DNA of 6,794 nucleotides from Candidatus Cloacimonadota bacterium (GCA_023230245.1 JALNXT010000082.1:1-6794), one strand, 5' to 3'; shown: positions 1 to 6,663, numbered from the stretch's first letter. The notes: a model not told the origin generated them from the letters alone. A program made the numbers and translations.

Positions 1-222
1 CTGGAAAAGCAAAACTTGCAGATCAGCTTTTCCGAAGGCTTGGTGGATTATATTGCCAAGACAGGATACGATCCCGCTTTCGGAGCAAGACCACTAAAAA
101 GGTTAATTCAGAAGGATCTGGAAGACGCTCTGGCAAAAAGCATTTTAGGCGGAAGTTTCACCCAAGGAAAGTGCGTGAAGGTAGATTACACGGATGCAAT
201 GGGGATAGTAATAACTCAGTAA
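1..222 (+). CDS. clpB: ClpB-type ATP-dependent disaggregase, C-terminal fragment
   Basis: This is the 3' end of an Hsp100/Clp AAA+ chaperone gene; the window opens inside the gene, in frame 1, and 73 codons remain before the TAA. The visible part is the small C-terminal domain of the second AAA+ module (Clp D2-small). It carries the family signature GYDPAFGARPLKR (fragment residues 22-34), which holds the sensor-2 arginine (R30) that contacts ATP. A helix ending in LAKSILGG and a short beta strand (KCVKVDY) follow. ClpB rescues aggregated proteins together with DnaK/DnaJ in the cytoplasm. ClpB is preferred over ClpC or ClpA because of the RLIQKDLEDALAKSIL-type helix and the short tail, but this domain alone does not fully separate the paralogues. 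Its stop lies 9 bases from the stop of the converging purE gene. Confidence 0.8.
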   Translation: MEKQNLQISFSEGLVDYIAKTGYDPAFGARPLKRLIQKDLEDALAKSILGGSFTQGKCVKVDYTDAMGIVITQ

Positions 223-240
223 GGAGTTGCCTTAACTCTT
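222..240. terminator. Possible weak bidirectional hairpin between converging genes
   Basis: The sequence from 222 to 240 can fold into a stem of about 7 bp (AGGAGTT pairing with AACTCTT, one G-U pair) around a 5-base loop, GCCTT. It covers the stop codon of purE and touches that of clpB. A competing hairpin uses AACTC at 213-217 with GAGTT at 224-228. Neither strand shows a T-tract after the stem, so this is at best a weak intrinsic terminator. It is listed because there is no other room for termination between the two converging genes. Confidence 0.25.
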
Positions 241-681
241 CAGACTCTGCTTAAAGCTATTATATTTGGTTCGCAGCTCTGTATCGGAACCAGCAAGGAT
301 TTGTATCGCCAGCAGAGCTGCATTTTTGCTGCCATTGATGGCAACACATGCTACAGGAACACCGGGGGGCATTTGCACGATGGAATACAGGGCATCCAAG
401 CCGTTCAAAGCACCAGAGGCAATGGGAACACCTATAACTGGTAAACAGGTGTGGGAGGCTATCACACCGGGCAAATGAGCTGCAAGCCCTGCACCGGCAA
501 TAATAACTTTAATTCCTAAGTCCTCTGCTTCGGCGGCAAGCTGCACGGTCTTTTCCGGATTGCGATGCGCAGAGGAAATGTGCAGGTCGTACTGAACGCC
601 GAAGTCTTTCAACACCTCAACAGCGGCATCGAATTTGTCGATGTCGCTTTTACTTCCCAGAATGATGCGGATTAAAGGCAT
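232..681 (-). CDS. purE: 5-(carboxyamino)imidazole ribonucleotide mutase PurE (class I)
   Basis: PurE converts N5-carboxyaminoimidazole ribonucleotide to 4-carboxyaminoimidazole ribonucleotide, a step of de novo purine synthesis in the cytoplasm. The 149-residue product has nearly the full family length. It shows the phosphate-binding loop GSKSD (residues 9-13), the catalytic SSAHRNP segment (36-42, H39), the GLAAHLPG loop (65-72, H69), and the long conserved stretch from PVIGVP through LYSIVQMPPGVPV (81-110). The AAHLPG and SAHR motifs fit class I, the mutase, which works with PurK; the class II AIR carboxylases differ there. No purK lies in the window. The ATG is 3 bases after the stop of the upstream HTH-EIIA gene, so the two are probably co-transcribed. 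No strong Shine-Dalgarno is seen before it, which fits translational coupling. The 3' end converges on clpB. Confidence 0.96.
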   Translation of the reverse strand: MPLIRIILGSKSDIDKFDAAVEVLKDFGVQYDLHISSAHRNPEKTVQLAAEAEDLGIKVIIAGAGLAAHLPGVIASHTCLPVIGVPIASGALNGLDALYSIVQMPPGVPVACVAINGSKNAALLAIQILAGSDTELRTKYNSFKQSLKS

Positions 682-684
682 GCT

Positions 685-1356
685 TTACTTAAGCTGTTCA
701 GGAACAACGGTAAGCGCTTTATGAATTTCGGTTGCATCTATTGCAGATGTGAAACTGGCAAGATTCTCGGAATTCATAATCAGCTTGGAGATGTAGGAAA
801 GGGAAAACAGGTGTTGTTTGTCGTTATGCAGCAAGAGCATGAAGAAGATGTTCACGGGTTTGTTATCCGGAGCGTCGAAATCCACAGGTTCTACTGAACG
901 CCCAAACAGAATGCTGGGGGTTTTGATCTTGGAAGGGTGTAAATGCCGGGGGTGAAGCAATGCTACACCATTGCCGATAGCGGTGGAGATTAGCTCTTCG
1001 CGGGCTACCACCACTTCGTACAGCCAACGGGCATCGCGCACCAGCTTCAGGTCTTTGGCTTTCTCGCTCAAAATACGGATGGCATCGTACTTGTTTTCTG
1101 CCGAGAAATCCAAGAAGACGTTTTCGGGGCGCATGTACTCTTCAAAATGACAAATTACCCGCTTTAGTGCAAGCATCTTTTCGTCTGTTTCGTTGAGGTT
1201 CTCTAACCATTCGTTGAGAGAATCCTCGTCTATCTTAACGTTTTTGCCCACGAGCTTACTTTCAAATACGCCCGTTGCGATCATTTCCTGTATTACCCGA
1301 TCGGATACCTTTAACTTCTTGGCAGCGTCTGCTTTAGACAAGAATTTCTTTGCCAT
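685..1356 (-). CDS. HTH (excisionase-type) - PTS EIIA (PtsN-like) fusion protein
   Basis: The 223-residue protein has two domains. Residues 4-53 look like an excisionase/MerR-type helix-turn-helix: FLSKADAAKKLKVSDRVIQ, then a basic turn and the wing-like KLVGKNVKIDEDSLNEWLE. Residues 78-220 form a fructose/mannitol-type PTS EIIA domain like PtsN. Its phosphorylatable histidine is kept in the STAIGNGVALLHPRHL segment (H135), and a second conserved histidine lies in QHLFSLSYISKL (H182). A related HTH plus EIIA architecture is known in Chlamydia (the second PtsN). Inference: a DNA-binding regulator whose activity follows PTS phosphorylation state rather than a sugar transporter component, since no EIIB or EIIC is nearby. 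The start at 1356 is chosen for its strong GGGAGGT ribosome site; the frame stays open to 1458 but that extension runs over the lptE start. It is followed by purE. Confidence 0.88.
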   Translation of the reverse strand: MAKKFLSKADAAKKLKVSDRVIQEMIATGVFESKLVGKNVKIDEDSLNEWLENLNETDEKMLALKRVICHFEEYMRPENVFLDFSAENKYDAIRILSEKAKDLKLVRDARWLYEVVVAREELISTAIGNGVALLHPRHLHPSKIKTPSILFGRSVEPVDFDAPDNKPVNIFFMLLLHNDKQHLFSLSYISKLIMNSENLASFTSAIDATEIHKALTVVPEQLK

Positions 1357-1360
1357 GGAT

Positions 1361-1367
1361 ACCTCCC
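1361..1367 (-). promoter_or_regulatory. Strong Shine-Dalgarno for the HTH-EIIA gene
   Basis: The minus strand reads GGGAGGT four bases before the ATG at 1356. This near-consensus site decides between this start and the longer open frame that reaches 1458. Confidence 0.8.
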
Positions 1368-1377
1368 TTTTAAGGCT

Positions 1378-1406
1378 ATTATTTGCGTTTCTTGGCATGC
1401 ACGCAA
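1378..1406 (-). promoter_or_regulatory. Candidate sigma70-type promoter of the HTH-EIIA/purE unit
   Basis: Read on the minus strand, a TTGCGT box (1401-1406) and an AATAAT box (1378-1383) are separated by exactly 17 bases, matching -35 and -10 consensus at 4 and 5 positions. Transcription would start about 1370, giving a leader of about 15 bases that contains the strong ribosome site. This is a motif match only. Confidence 0.45.
1383..1406. promoter_or_regulatory. Spaced inverted repeat TTGCGT-N12-ACGCAA, candidate operator
   Basis: Perfect 6-bp arms at 1383-1388 and 1401-1406 are separated by 12 bases that include the palindrome GCATGC (1395-1400). The repeat coincides with the -35 box and spacer of the candidate leftward promoter, where a dimeric regulator could block RNA polymerase. 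The adjacent HTH-EIIA protein is the obvious candidate ligand, which is inference. Confidence 0.35.
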
Positions 1407-1410
1407 GGTT

Positions 1411-1426
1411 TATCTTGACAAGGATA
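1411..1426. promoter_or_regulatory. Near-palindrome around a TTGACA -35 box
   Basis: TATCTTGACAAGGATA is an imperfect dyad: CTTG-A-CAAG is perfect, and the flanking TAT/ATA match with one base shifted. It contains a consensus TTGACA (1415-1420) facing lptE. It may be a second protein-binding site or chance. Confidence 0.2.
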
Positions 1427-1445
1427 CGAATATTTTTTGGATATG
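1415..1445 (+). promoter_or_regulatory. Candidate promoter for the lptE-to-manC run
   Basis: A perfect -35 hexamer TTGACA lies at 1415-1420. No good -10 follows at 16-18 bases; the best nearby candidate is GATATG at 1440-1445, after a 19-base spacer and matching only in its ATA core. If this promoter is real, the transcript would begin at or next to the lptE ATG at 1451, making it leaderless or nearly so. Confidence 0.3.
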
Positions 1446-1450
1446 GCATT

Positions 1451-1951
1451 ATGGTCAAGAGAATTATTTATCCCCTGCTGATATTGTTGTCCCTGAGTGG
1501 CTGTTTTTACTCGGTTTATTCGAACTCTTACCCGTATTTAAAAAAGATTCGGGTGATGGCGTTCGAGAACCGAAGTAGCGAATTTGCCCTGGGAGATTTG
1601 ATGCTTACCGGGCTAAACAAAGAAATCCGTAATGATGGTCGGCTAAAATTGGTTACCCGAGATCAGGATTGTGCTTTGGAAGGCTCGATAAACACCTTTT
1701 CGGAGAGTGTATATAGCTATGATGCGGCAAATCAGGTGCAGGATTATCAGGTTCAAATGGTATTATCAGTAAGCTTCACGGATTTGATCAATAACAAAGT
1801 GTTATACGAAAACAAAAACTTAACCCTCACGGAGCTATACGCAATTGCCGAGGGAGGGACAGCTAAATTTAAAACTAAAGAGGAAGCTATAGATGAAATC
1901 ATCACCAAACTCTACCAAACCGTCCTCCAAAACAGCCTCGAAAGCTGGTGA
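1451..1951 (+). CDS. lptE: LptE-family outer-membrane LPS-assembly lipoprotein
   Basis: LptE is the lipoprotein plug and partner of LptD that helps place lipopolysaccharide in the outer leaflet of the outer membrane. The 166-residue product starts with a lipoprotein signal peptide: basic VKR, a hydrophobic run, and the lipobox LSGC, so the mature protein begins at lipidated C18. The rest fits the compact LptE fold: KKIRVMAFENRSSE (31-44), the helix LMLTGLNKEI (50-59), NDGRLKLV (61-68), the strand ALEGSINTF (75-83), and SYDAANQVQDYQV (89-101) leading to the long strands. This order is typical of LptE in non-proteobacterial diderms. The ATG at 1451 is chosen because it puts the signal peptide at the N-terminus; an in-frame ATG at 1397 lacks a ribosome site. 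Only a weak GGAT precedes the start. The last 59 bases overlap the next gene. Confidence 0.87.
   Translation: MVKRIIYPLLILLSLSGCFYSVYSNSYPYLKKIRVMAFENRSSEFALGDLMLTGLNKEIRNDGRLKLVTRDQDCALEGSINTFSESVYSYDAANQVQDYQVQMVLSVSFTDLINNKVLYENKNLTLTELYAIAEGGTAKFKTKEEAIDEIITKLYQTVLQNSLESW
1880..1886 (+). promoter_or_regulatory. Shine-Dalgarno that supports the overlapping start of the pseudouridine synthase gene
   Basis: GAGGAAG lies six bases before the ATG at 1893, inside the lptE reading frame. It favours that start over the non-overlapping GTG at 1956, which has only a weak GGTG upstream. Confidence 0.6.
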
Positions 1952-2711
1952 AGCTGTGCGGCTAAACCGCTATCTGGCAGATTGTGGTCTGGGCAGCCGA
2001 CGCAAAGTAGAAGAACTGATTACCGCCGGCAGAGTTAGGCTGAACGGAGAAGTTTGCAGCGATCTTGCCATGCGTGTAGATCCCGCCACAGACGATCTTC
2101 AGTTGGACGGTAAAGCGATCTCTGCCAAAAAGCAGAAAATGTATTTGATGCTAAACAAACCTCGCGGTTATGTGGTTACCCAAAGCGACGAAATGGGACG
2201 CCAAACCATATATAGTTTGCTGCCGGAAAATGCTCAGAACCTTGCCTATGCGGGACGTCTTGATAAAAACTCTGAAGGCTTGCTGCTGCTTACCAACGAT
2301 ACAGCTTTGATAAACTTGCTTACACATCCCAACTACAAAGTGGAAAAAGTGTATAAAGTGGATATTGACCGCCCCTTAAGGAAACGAGAACTTGATAAAC
2401 TACGCAATGGCGTGGAAATTGAGGGTGGCATTACGCACAAAGCCGGAGTGTTTGTAAAAGAAGAAGATGAAGGCTCCATGAGCCTTAAAATGGTGATTAC
2501 CGAAGGCAGAAAGAGGCAAATCCGCCAGATGATTGAAGCGGTTGGCGCTAAGGTTCGCCGCCTTAGACGTATGCAATTTGGGCCATTGAAGCTGAAAGAA
2601 CTACCCAGCGGACGTTGGCGTCCTCTTGATCCCGGTGAAGTGAGGGCTTTGTTCAGCGAGAAAAGCAAAGTGAAAGCCATCGAAGAAAAGATAAAGGGAA
2701 AAGATAAATGA
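1893..2711 (+). CDS. rluB: RsuA/RluB-family rRNA pseudouridine synthase
   Basis: The enzyme isomerises a specific uridine in ribosomal RNA, most likely in 23S rRNA as RluB does. The 272-residue product has an N-terminal S4 RNA-binding domain (about 22-68: RLNRYLADCGLGSRRKVEEL and GRVRLNG). The catalytic domain carries the family loop GRLDKNSEGLLLLTND (121-136, catalytic Asp D124), the KVYKV strand with its tyrosine (Y154), and EGRKRQIRQM (205-214) near the active site. The first 20 residues are a Ser/Lys/Thr-rich tail with no fold signal. Assignment to RluB rather than RsuA, RluE or RluF is by length and by the usual single copy in such genomes, so the exact target uridine is not known. The start overlaps lptE by 59 bases; the stop overlaps the next start in an ATGA arrangement, which suggests translational coupling. 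Confidence 0.9.
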   Translation: MKSSPNSTKPSSKTASKAGEAVRLNRYLADCGLGSRRKVEELITAGRVRLNGEVCSDLAMRVDPATDDLQLDGKAISAKKQKMYLMLNKPRGYVVTQSDEMGRQTIYSLLPENAQNLAYAGRLDKNSEGLLLLTNDTALINLLTHPNYKVEKVYKVDIDRPLRKRELDKLRNGVEIEGGITHKAGVFVKEEDEGSMSLKMVITEGRKRQIRQMIEAVGAKVRRLRRMQFGPLKLKELPSGRWRPLDPGEVRALFSEKSKVKAIEEKIKGKDK

Positions 2712-3784
2712 AACTAGCGCTAATTGGCTTACCCAAAAGCGGAAAGACCACGATATTTAATGCCTTAACCCGCAGTGAACATAACACCGATAAATACGGA
2801 CAAGTGGCTACGGAAGCCAATATTGGGGTGGTGCAAGTTGCCGATGAACGGATTACCCGCCTAAGTGAACTGTATAAACCCAAGAAAACCATCTATGCTA
2901 CGATAGAATATCATGATTACCCCGGCATCTTTGCCAAAGAAGGCGACACGGCAGATAATGCCATGCTTTCGGAGATTAAGAGTGCAGAGGCGTTTGCCAT
3001 CGTGCTAAGAGGCTTTGCGGATGAAGAGCTGGATAGCATATACGATAGCGGAGATCCTCTGGCTCAGCTTACCCGGCTGGAAGAAGAAATGATGCTGAAT
3101 GACCTCATTATCGCCGAAAAACGTCTGGAGAAGATTGAACTGGGCTATAAAAGAGGGATAAAAACTCCCGCCATTCTGTCTGAAGATAAAGCCTTACATG
3201 AAATATGTGCACAGTTGCAGAACAACCTCCCTTTGCGCAGTTTACAGCTAAGCCCGGATGAAGAAAAGGCGGTGCGGGGGTTTCAATTCTTCTCGGCTAA
3301 ACCGCTGCTAATCCTGATTAATTGCAGTGAAGATAATCTTCGCGCATGGGATGAGGTGCTGAATAAACTTCATGATAGGGGTTACAAGGCATATACCATA
3401 GCCGGTAAGTTTGAAGAAGAACTTAGCAAGCTGGATACCGAAGAAGCAGAAATGTTCATGGCGGATATGGGGATGACCGAGTCTATTCGGGATCGCCTCA
3501 CTCACTGGAGCTACCAGCTTATTGGCTATATCAGCTTCTTTACGGTGGGCGCGGATGAGGTGCGAGCTTGGACACTGGAGAGCGGAGCTAATGCCGTGGC
3601 CGCTGCAGGGAAGATACATTCTGATCTGGCACGCGGTTTTATTCGGGCAGAATGTTTCAAATACGACGATATTATGGCTCATGGCAGCGAAAAGATACTT
3701 AAAGAAAAGGGACTCTTTAAACTGGAAGGGAAAGAGTACGTTGTGAAAGACGGCGATATAATCTCCATAAGATTTAACGTATAA
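2708..3784 (+). CDS. ychF: YchF/OLA1-family P-loop NTPase (divergent member)
   Basis: YchF/OLA1 proteins are Obg-related, ribosome-associated P-loop ATPases/GTPases linked to translation and stress. The 358-residue product has near-standard length. It shows the P-loop GLPKSGKTT (7-15) and the DxxG motif as DYPG (70-73), followed by I74, in keeping with the family's hydrophobic substitution for the catalytic glutamine. It has the family-specific NxxE in place of NKxD (NCSE, 205-208), a long helical hairpin insert (about 118-150), the KFEEELSKLDTEEAEMF segment (234-250) and a C-terminal TGS domain (about 276-358) with GADEVRAWT, AGKIHSDLARGFIRAE and the terminal RFNV. Compared with standard YchF (GLPNVGKST, DIAGLVKGAS), the nucleotide loops diverge, so it may be a paralogue subgroup. 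A ribosome site AAGGGA precedes the ATG, which lies inside the previous stop codon overlap. ftsK follows after 13 bases. Confidence 0.87.
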   Translation: MKLALIGLPKSGKTTIFNALTRSEHNTDKYGQVATEANIGVVQVADERITRLSELYKPKKTIYATIEYHDYPGIFAKEGDTADNAMLSEIKSAEAFAIVLRGFADEELDSIYDSGDPLAQLTRLEEEMMLNDLIIAEKRLEKIELGYKRGIKTPAILSEDKALHEICAQLQNNLPLRSLQLSPDEEKAVRGFQFFSAKPLLILINCSEDNLRAWDEVLNKLHDRGYKAYTIAGKFEEELSKLDTEEAEMFMADMGMTESIRDRLTHWSYQLIGYISFFTVGADEVRAWTLESGANAVAAAGKIHSDLARGFIRAECFKYDDIMAHGSEKILKEKGLFKLEGKEYVVKDGDIISIRFNV

Positions 3785-3797
3785 CAAGGCAGTAAGC

Positions 3798-6047
3798 ATG
3801 GCAGTAGCAAAAAAAAGCAAGACGAATTCAAAGAAGAACAGCAAGAGCTTAAATGCAGTGCAAAAACGCCTGATCAGCGGTGGAATCAGTATTCTATGTG
3901 TGTTGGTTATTCTTGCGCTTGTTATGGGCTATAGCTCTATTAAGAACGATTTGGATACCCTGAGAGATGGCGAGGGAGCGTTTAGCTGGTTTAGCCAAAG
4001 TGGCAGCCAAACGAGCAATCCTGTCGGTGTGTTCGGTATTGTTTTCGGCTACGTCTTCATCTATCTTTTTGGCTATTGGTTTTCTTTAGTGGGTTTCGTG
4101 GTAATTGCCACTGTATCGTTTCAATACTTTTTGGCTCCCGAGCTCGATCGCAGCCGTCAGAAAGGATATTTATTACTTATCGTGCTTTTCTTTTTGCAAG
4201 TCTTGCTTTCCTCGAAGCAGGTCAGCTACGTTCATAGCGTAATTCCCCTGTTTTTATACCGTGCTTTAGCGGCAGTATTTTCCGGAATTGGCGCAAGGAT
4301 TATCCTTATCGGTGGAATAGTTCTCAGCGGAGTGCTGATCATCGAGTTTGATCGCCTTAAACGTTGGGTACAGATAGCTATTGAAGATTTTCAGCGGAAG
4401 CAGGAAGCCAAAGGAAACGAGCCTAAAACGCTAAAACCTACTATAAACAGCGATGTTGTGCTAAAAGCGGAAGTATCGGAGCATGTCCAGCCCGTAATTC
4501 AAAACCATGCCCAGCAAATAAGCTCTGAACCTATCGAGCCTGAACCCCATAAGCAAGATAAACGTAAACGTCCCCCAGAGCCAGAGGATATCGATGATGA
4601 TGACCGCGAATATATGATGCCTTCAATCTCAGATTTCCTGGAAAGTCCGGTGAAACTCTCTGATCGCGATAGGAAGGAGATCGAAAACCAGATTCTGGAA
4701 ATCAGCCAAATCCTTAAGAACAAGCTGGCAGAGTTTGGCATCGAAGCCGAAGTTAGAAACGTTAATATAGGCCCCATCATTACCCAATATGAGCTTGAGC
4801 CTGCCAAAGGCATCAAGGTAAGCAAGTTTTCTTCACTTGCGGATGATCTTGCCCTGGCGATTAAAGCCAAAGCTATCCGTGTACAAGCACCCATCCCGGG
4901 ACGTGGACTTATCGGCATAGAAATCCCCAATCTTGCCCGTGACATGATCTATCTGCGGGACTTGCTGCTCTCTGAAGAGATGCGGGGTATGAGCTCCAAA
5001 CTGGCATTTGGACTGGGCAAGGATATAGCGGGGAAGCCATTGGTAGCCGATCTAACCAAAATGCCTCACTTGTTGATTGCTGGTGCTACGGGCAGCGGAA
5101 AAAGTGTGTGCATCAATACCATCATCATGAGCCTGATTATGCGCAGCAAACCAGACGAACTTCGCCTCATCCTTATCGATCCCAAACGTGTGGAACTGGC
5201 GGGTTACAACGAGCTTCCCCACCTGATAGGGCAAGTAGTAACCGATGCGGATACTGCGCTGGAGACGATGTATTGGGCGGTGAAAGAAATGGAACGTCGC
5301 TACGAACTGCTGCAAGAAGCTAAAGTGCGGGATATAATAGGCTATAACGACAAAATCAACGAAGGTGATGAGCTGGAAAAGCTGCCTTATATCGTGATTA
5401 TTGTGGACGAATTTGCAGATTTGATTATGACCAGCGGGAAAGATATCGAGCTGCCGATAACCCGTTTAGCACAGATGGCGCGAGCGGTAGGTATTCACCT
5501 TATCCTGGCTACCCAAAGACCCTCTATTAAAGTTATCACTGGTATCATCAAAGCCAATTTCCCTGCTCGCATTGCTTTCCAGGTATCTTCGAGGGTAGAT
5601 TCTCGCGTTATTCTGGATATGATCGGGGCAGAGCGTTTGCTTGGCAACGGTGATATGCTCTTTCTTCCTCCCGGCAAGGCAATGCCAGAACGCATCCACG
5701 GGGCTTATGTATCAGATCACGAAATAGCTCGCACCTGTGATTTCCTGGCGATGCAACCTAGGCCAAAGCAGGATTTCAGCCTAAAGATAGAGACTCAGAG
5801 CGATTTAGGGCACTTCGATTACGATGACGATCTTTTCCCGGAGGCTGCAAAGGTGATTGTTTCATCGGGAACAGCTTCTGTTTCTATGTTACAAAGACAT
5901 TTCAAAATCGGTTATGCAAGGGCGGGACGGATTATTGACCTGCTGGAGCGCGCTAGGATAATAGGCCCTCATCTGGGGAGTAAATCCCGCGATGTAACCG
6001 CTACCCGAGAGGATTTAATTCGTTTAGGAGTGATAGATGAAGATTGA
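3798..6047 (+). CDS. ftsK: DNA translocase FtsK/SpoIIIE
   Basis: FtsK is a membrane-anchored hexameric motor at the division septum that pumps chromosomal DNA and, through its gamma domain, activates XerCD dimer resolution. The 749-residue product begins with a lysine-rich cytoplasmic tip, then four or five membrane segments (about 27-46, 76-112 as a pair, 122-138, 148-184). A short, charged, proline-rich linker follows (about 200-280, with an acidic EDIDDDD patch). The motor has the alpha domain (about 295-395), Walker A GATGSGKS (429-436), Walker B IIVDEFADL (534-542) and the ATQRPS motif (571-576). The C-terminal winged-helix gamma domain (about 678-745) reads SVSMLQRHFKIGYARAGRI, the part that reads polar KOPS-like sites. 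Total length is closer to B. subtilis SpoIIIE than to E. coli FtsK, whose linker is far longer. An AAGG site precedes the ATG. The 3' end overlaps lolA by 11 bases. Confidence 0.97.
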   Translation: MAVAKKSKTNSKKNSKSLNAVQKRLISGGISILCVLVILALVMGYSSIKNDLDTLRDGEGAFSWFSQSGSQTSNPVGVFGIVFGYVFIYLFGYWFSLVGFVVIATVSFQYFLAPELDRSRQKGYLLLIVLFFLQVLLSSKQVSYVHSVIPLFLYRALAAVFSGIGARIILIGGIVLSGVLIIEFDRLKRWVQIAIEDFQRKQEAKGNEPKTLKPTINSDVVLKAEVSEHVQPVIQNHAQQISSEPIEPEPHKQDKRKRPPEPEDIDDDDREYMMPSISDFLESPVKLSDRDRKEIENQILEISQILKNKLAEFGIEAEVRNVNIGPIITQYELEPAKGIKVSKFSSLADDLALAIKAKAIRVQAPIPGRGLIGIEIPNLARDMIYLRDLLLSEEMRGMSSKLAFGLGKDIAGKPLVADLTKMPHLLIAGATGSGKSVCINTIIMSLIMRSKPDELRLILIDPKRVELAGYNELPHLIGQVVTDADTALETMYWAVKEMERRYELLQEAKVRDIIGYNDKINEGDELEKLPYIVIIVDEFADLIMTSGKDIELPITRLAQMARAVGIHLILATQRPSIKVITGIIKANFPARIAFQVSSRVDSRVILDMIGAERLLGNGDMLFLPPGKAMPERIHGAYVSDHEIARTCDFLAMQPRPKQDFSLKIETQSDLGHFDYDDDLFPEAAKVIVSSGTASVSMLQRHFKIGYARAGRIIDLLERARIIGPHLGSKSRDVTATREDLIRLGVIDED

Positions 6048-6663
6048 TAAACTATTACTAATGCTCATGTTAATCCTGTTTTCTATAACAGGTTTATCCG
6101 CCATTACCGCAGATGCCTTATATCTGAAAATAACAAGCATGTATGGCAGCTTGAGCAGCTTTCAAGCAAGCGTGAAGCAGGATAACTTCTTCGCCTCGAT
6201 TGATAAAGACATCAGCTATCAGGGCAATATCTACTTCACCCGCGGACGCATGGTGATCAAATATGATAAACCCAACACCCAAAGACTGATTATTTCCGGT
6301 GGCAAAGTGGATTTATACGATGCACAGTCCAAAACAGTGCTTCGTTCGCGCATGCGTCCCGAATTTGGCAAGATGAACCCTGTGGAGATTTTGCAGGTGT
6401 ATTGGAAGAAATCAATAGTCCGTATTCTTAGCACCAAAGGGAATATTACGGAAGTAAGCCTTAAGCCTTTTGAAGACCCGATGATTGTAAGCATGAAAGC
6501 CAATATAAACCATAAGACAGGCATGGTGCAATCTCTTGGCTATACCGACGCCAGTGGCAATAGGGTTACTTATAGCTTTTCTAACATAAAAACTAATGCC
6601 AAAATCCCCGAATCGATATGGAAATTCAGCTATCCCAAAGGGGTGCAGGTGGTGGAACAATGA
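6037..6663 (+). CDS. lolA: LolA-family outer-membrane lipoprotein carrier protein
   Basis: LolA carries lipoproteins from the inner-membrane LolCDE exporter across the periplasm to the outer membrane. The 208-residue product has a Sec signal peptide (MKIDKLLLMLMLILFSITGLSA), with likely cleavage after A22 or A25. The mature part has the family order: an N-terminal helix with LYLKITSMYGSLSSFQASVKQ (29-48), then the strand pairs DISYQGNIYFTRGRMVIKYDKP (58-79), QRLIISGGKVDLYD (82-95), and C-terminal GYTDASGNRVTYSFSNI (168-184) ending in PESIWKFSYPKGVQVV. A strong AGGAG lies six bases before the ATG, inside the ftsK end, which fixes the start. No LolB is seen, as expected outside the beta- and gammaproteobacteria. 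ftsK-lolA adjacency also occurs in E. coli. The stop overlaps the next gene as ATGA. Confidence 0.92.
   Translation: MKIDKLLLMLMLILFSITGLSAITADALYLKITSMYGSLSSFQASVKQDNFFASIDKDISYQGNIYFTRGRMVIKYDKPNTQRLIISGGKVDLYDAQSKTVLRSRMRPEFGKMNPVEILQVYWKKSIVRILSTKGNITEVSLKPFEDPMIVSMKANINHKTGMVQSLGYTDASGNRVTYSFSNIKTNAKIPESIWKFSYPKGVQVVEQ

Noticed and set aside
266..478. 70-codon plus-strand open frame inside purE
   Set aside because: It is antisense to a clearly conserved enzyme and shows no domain or ribosome site.
1193..1450. Long upstream extension of lptE on the plus strand
   Set aside because: It runs antisense through the HTH-EIIA gene and would bury the lipoprotein signal peptide; the lipobox fits only a start at 1451.
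1357..1458. N-terminal extension of the HTH-EIIA protein by 34 residues (frame open to 1458 on the minus strand)
   Set aside because: The strong GGGAGGT site lies directly before the ATG at 1356, the extension covers the divergent control region and the lptE start, and it adds no recognisable domain.
3308..3844. 178-codon open frame on the minus strand across the ychF/ftsK junction
   Set aside because: It is antisense to two well-supported genes, has no ribosome site or family resemblance, and is low in plausible domain content (Cys/His/Phe-rich).
4499..4945. 148-codon minus-strand open frame inside ftsK
   Set aside because: Its Ser/Arg-rich composition is the antisense shadow of the acidic linker and alpha domain of FtsK.
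5052..5699. Several short open frames on both strands within the FtsK motor domain
   Set aside because: All overlap the Walker A to Walker B region of FtsK, whose frame is unmistakable; none resembles a protein family.
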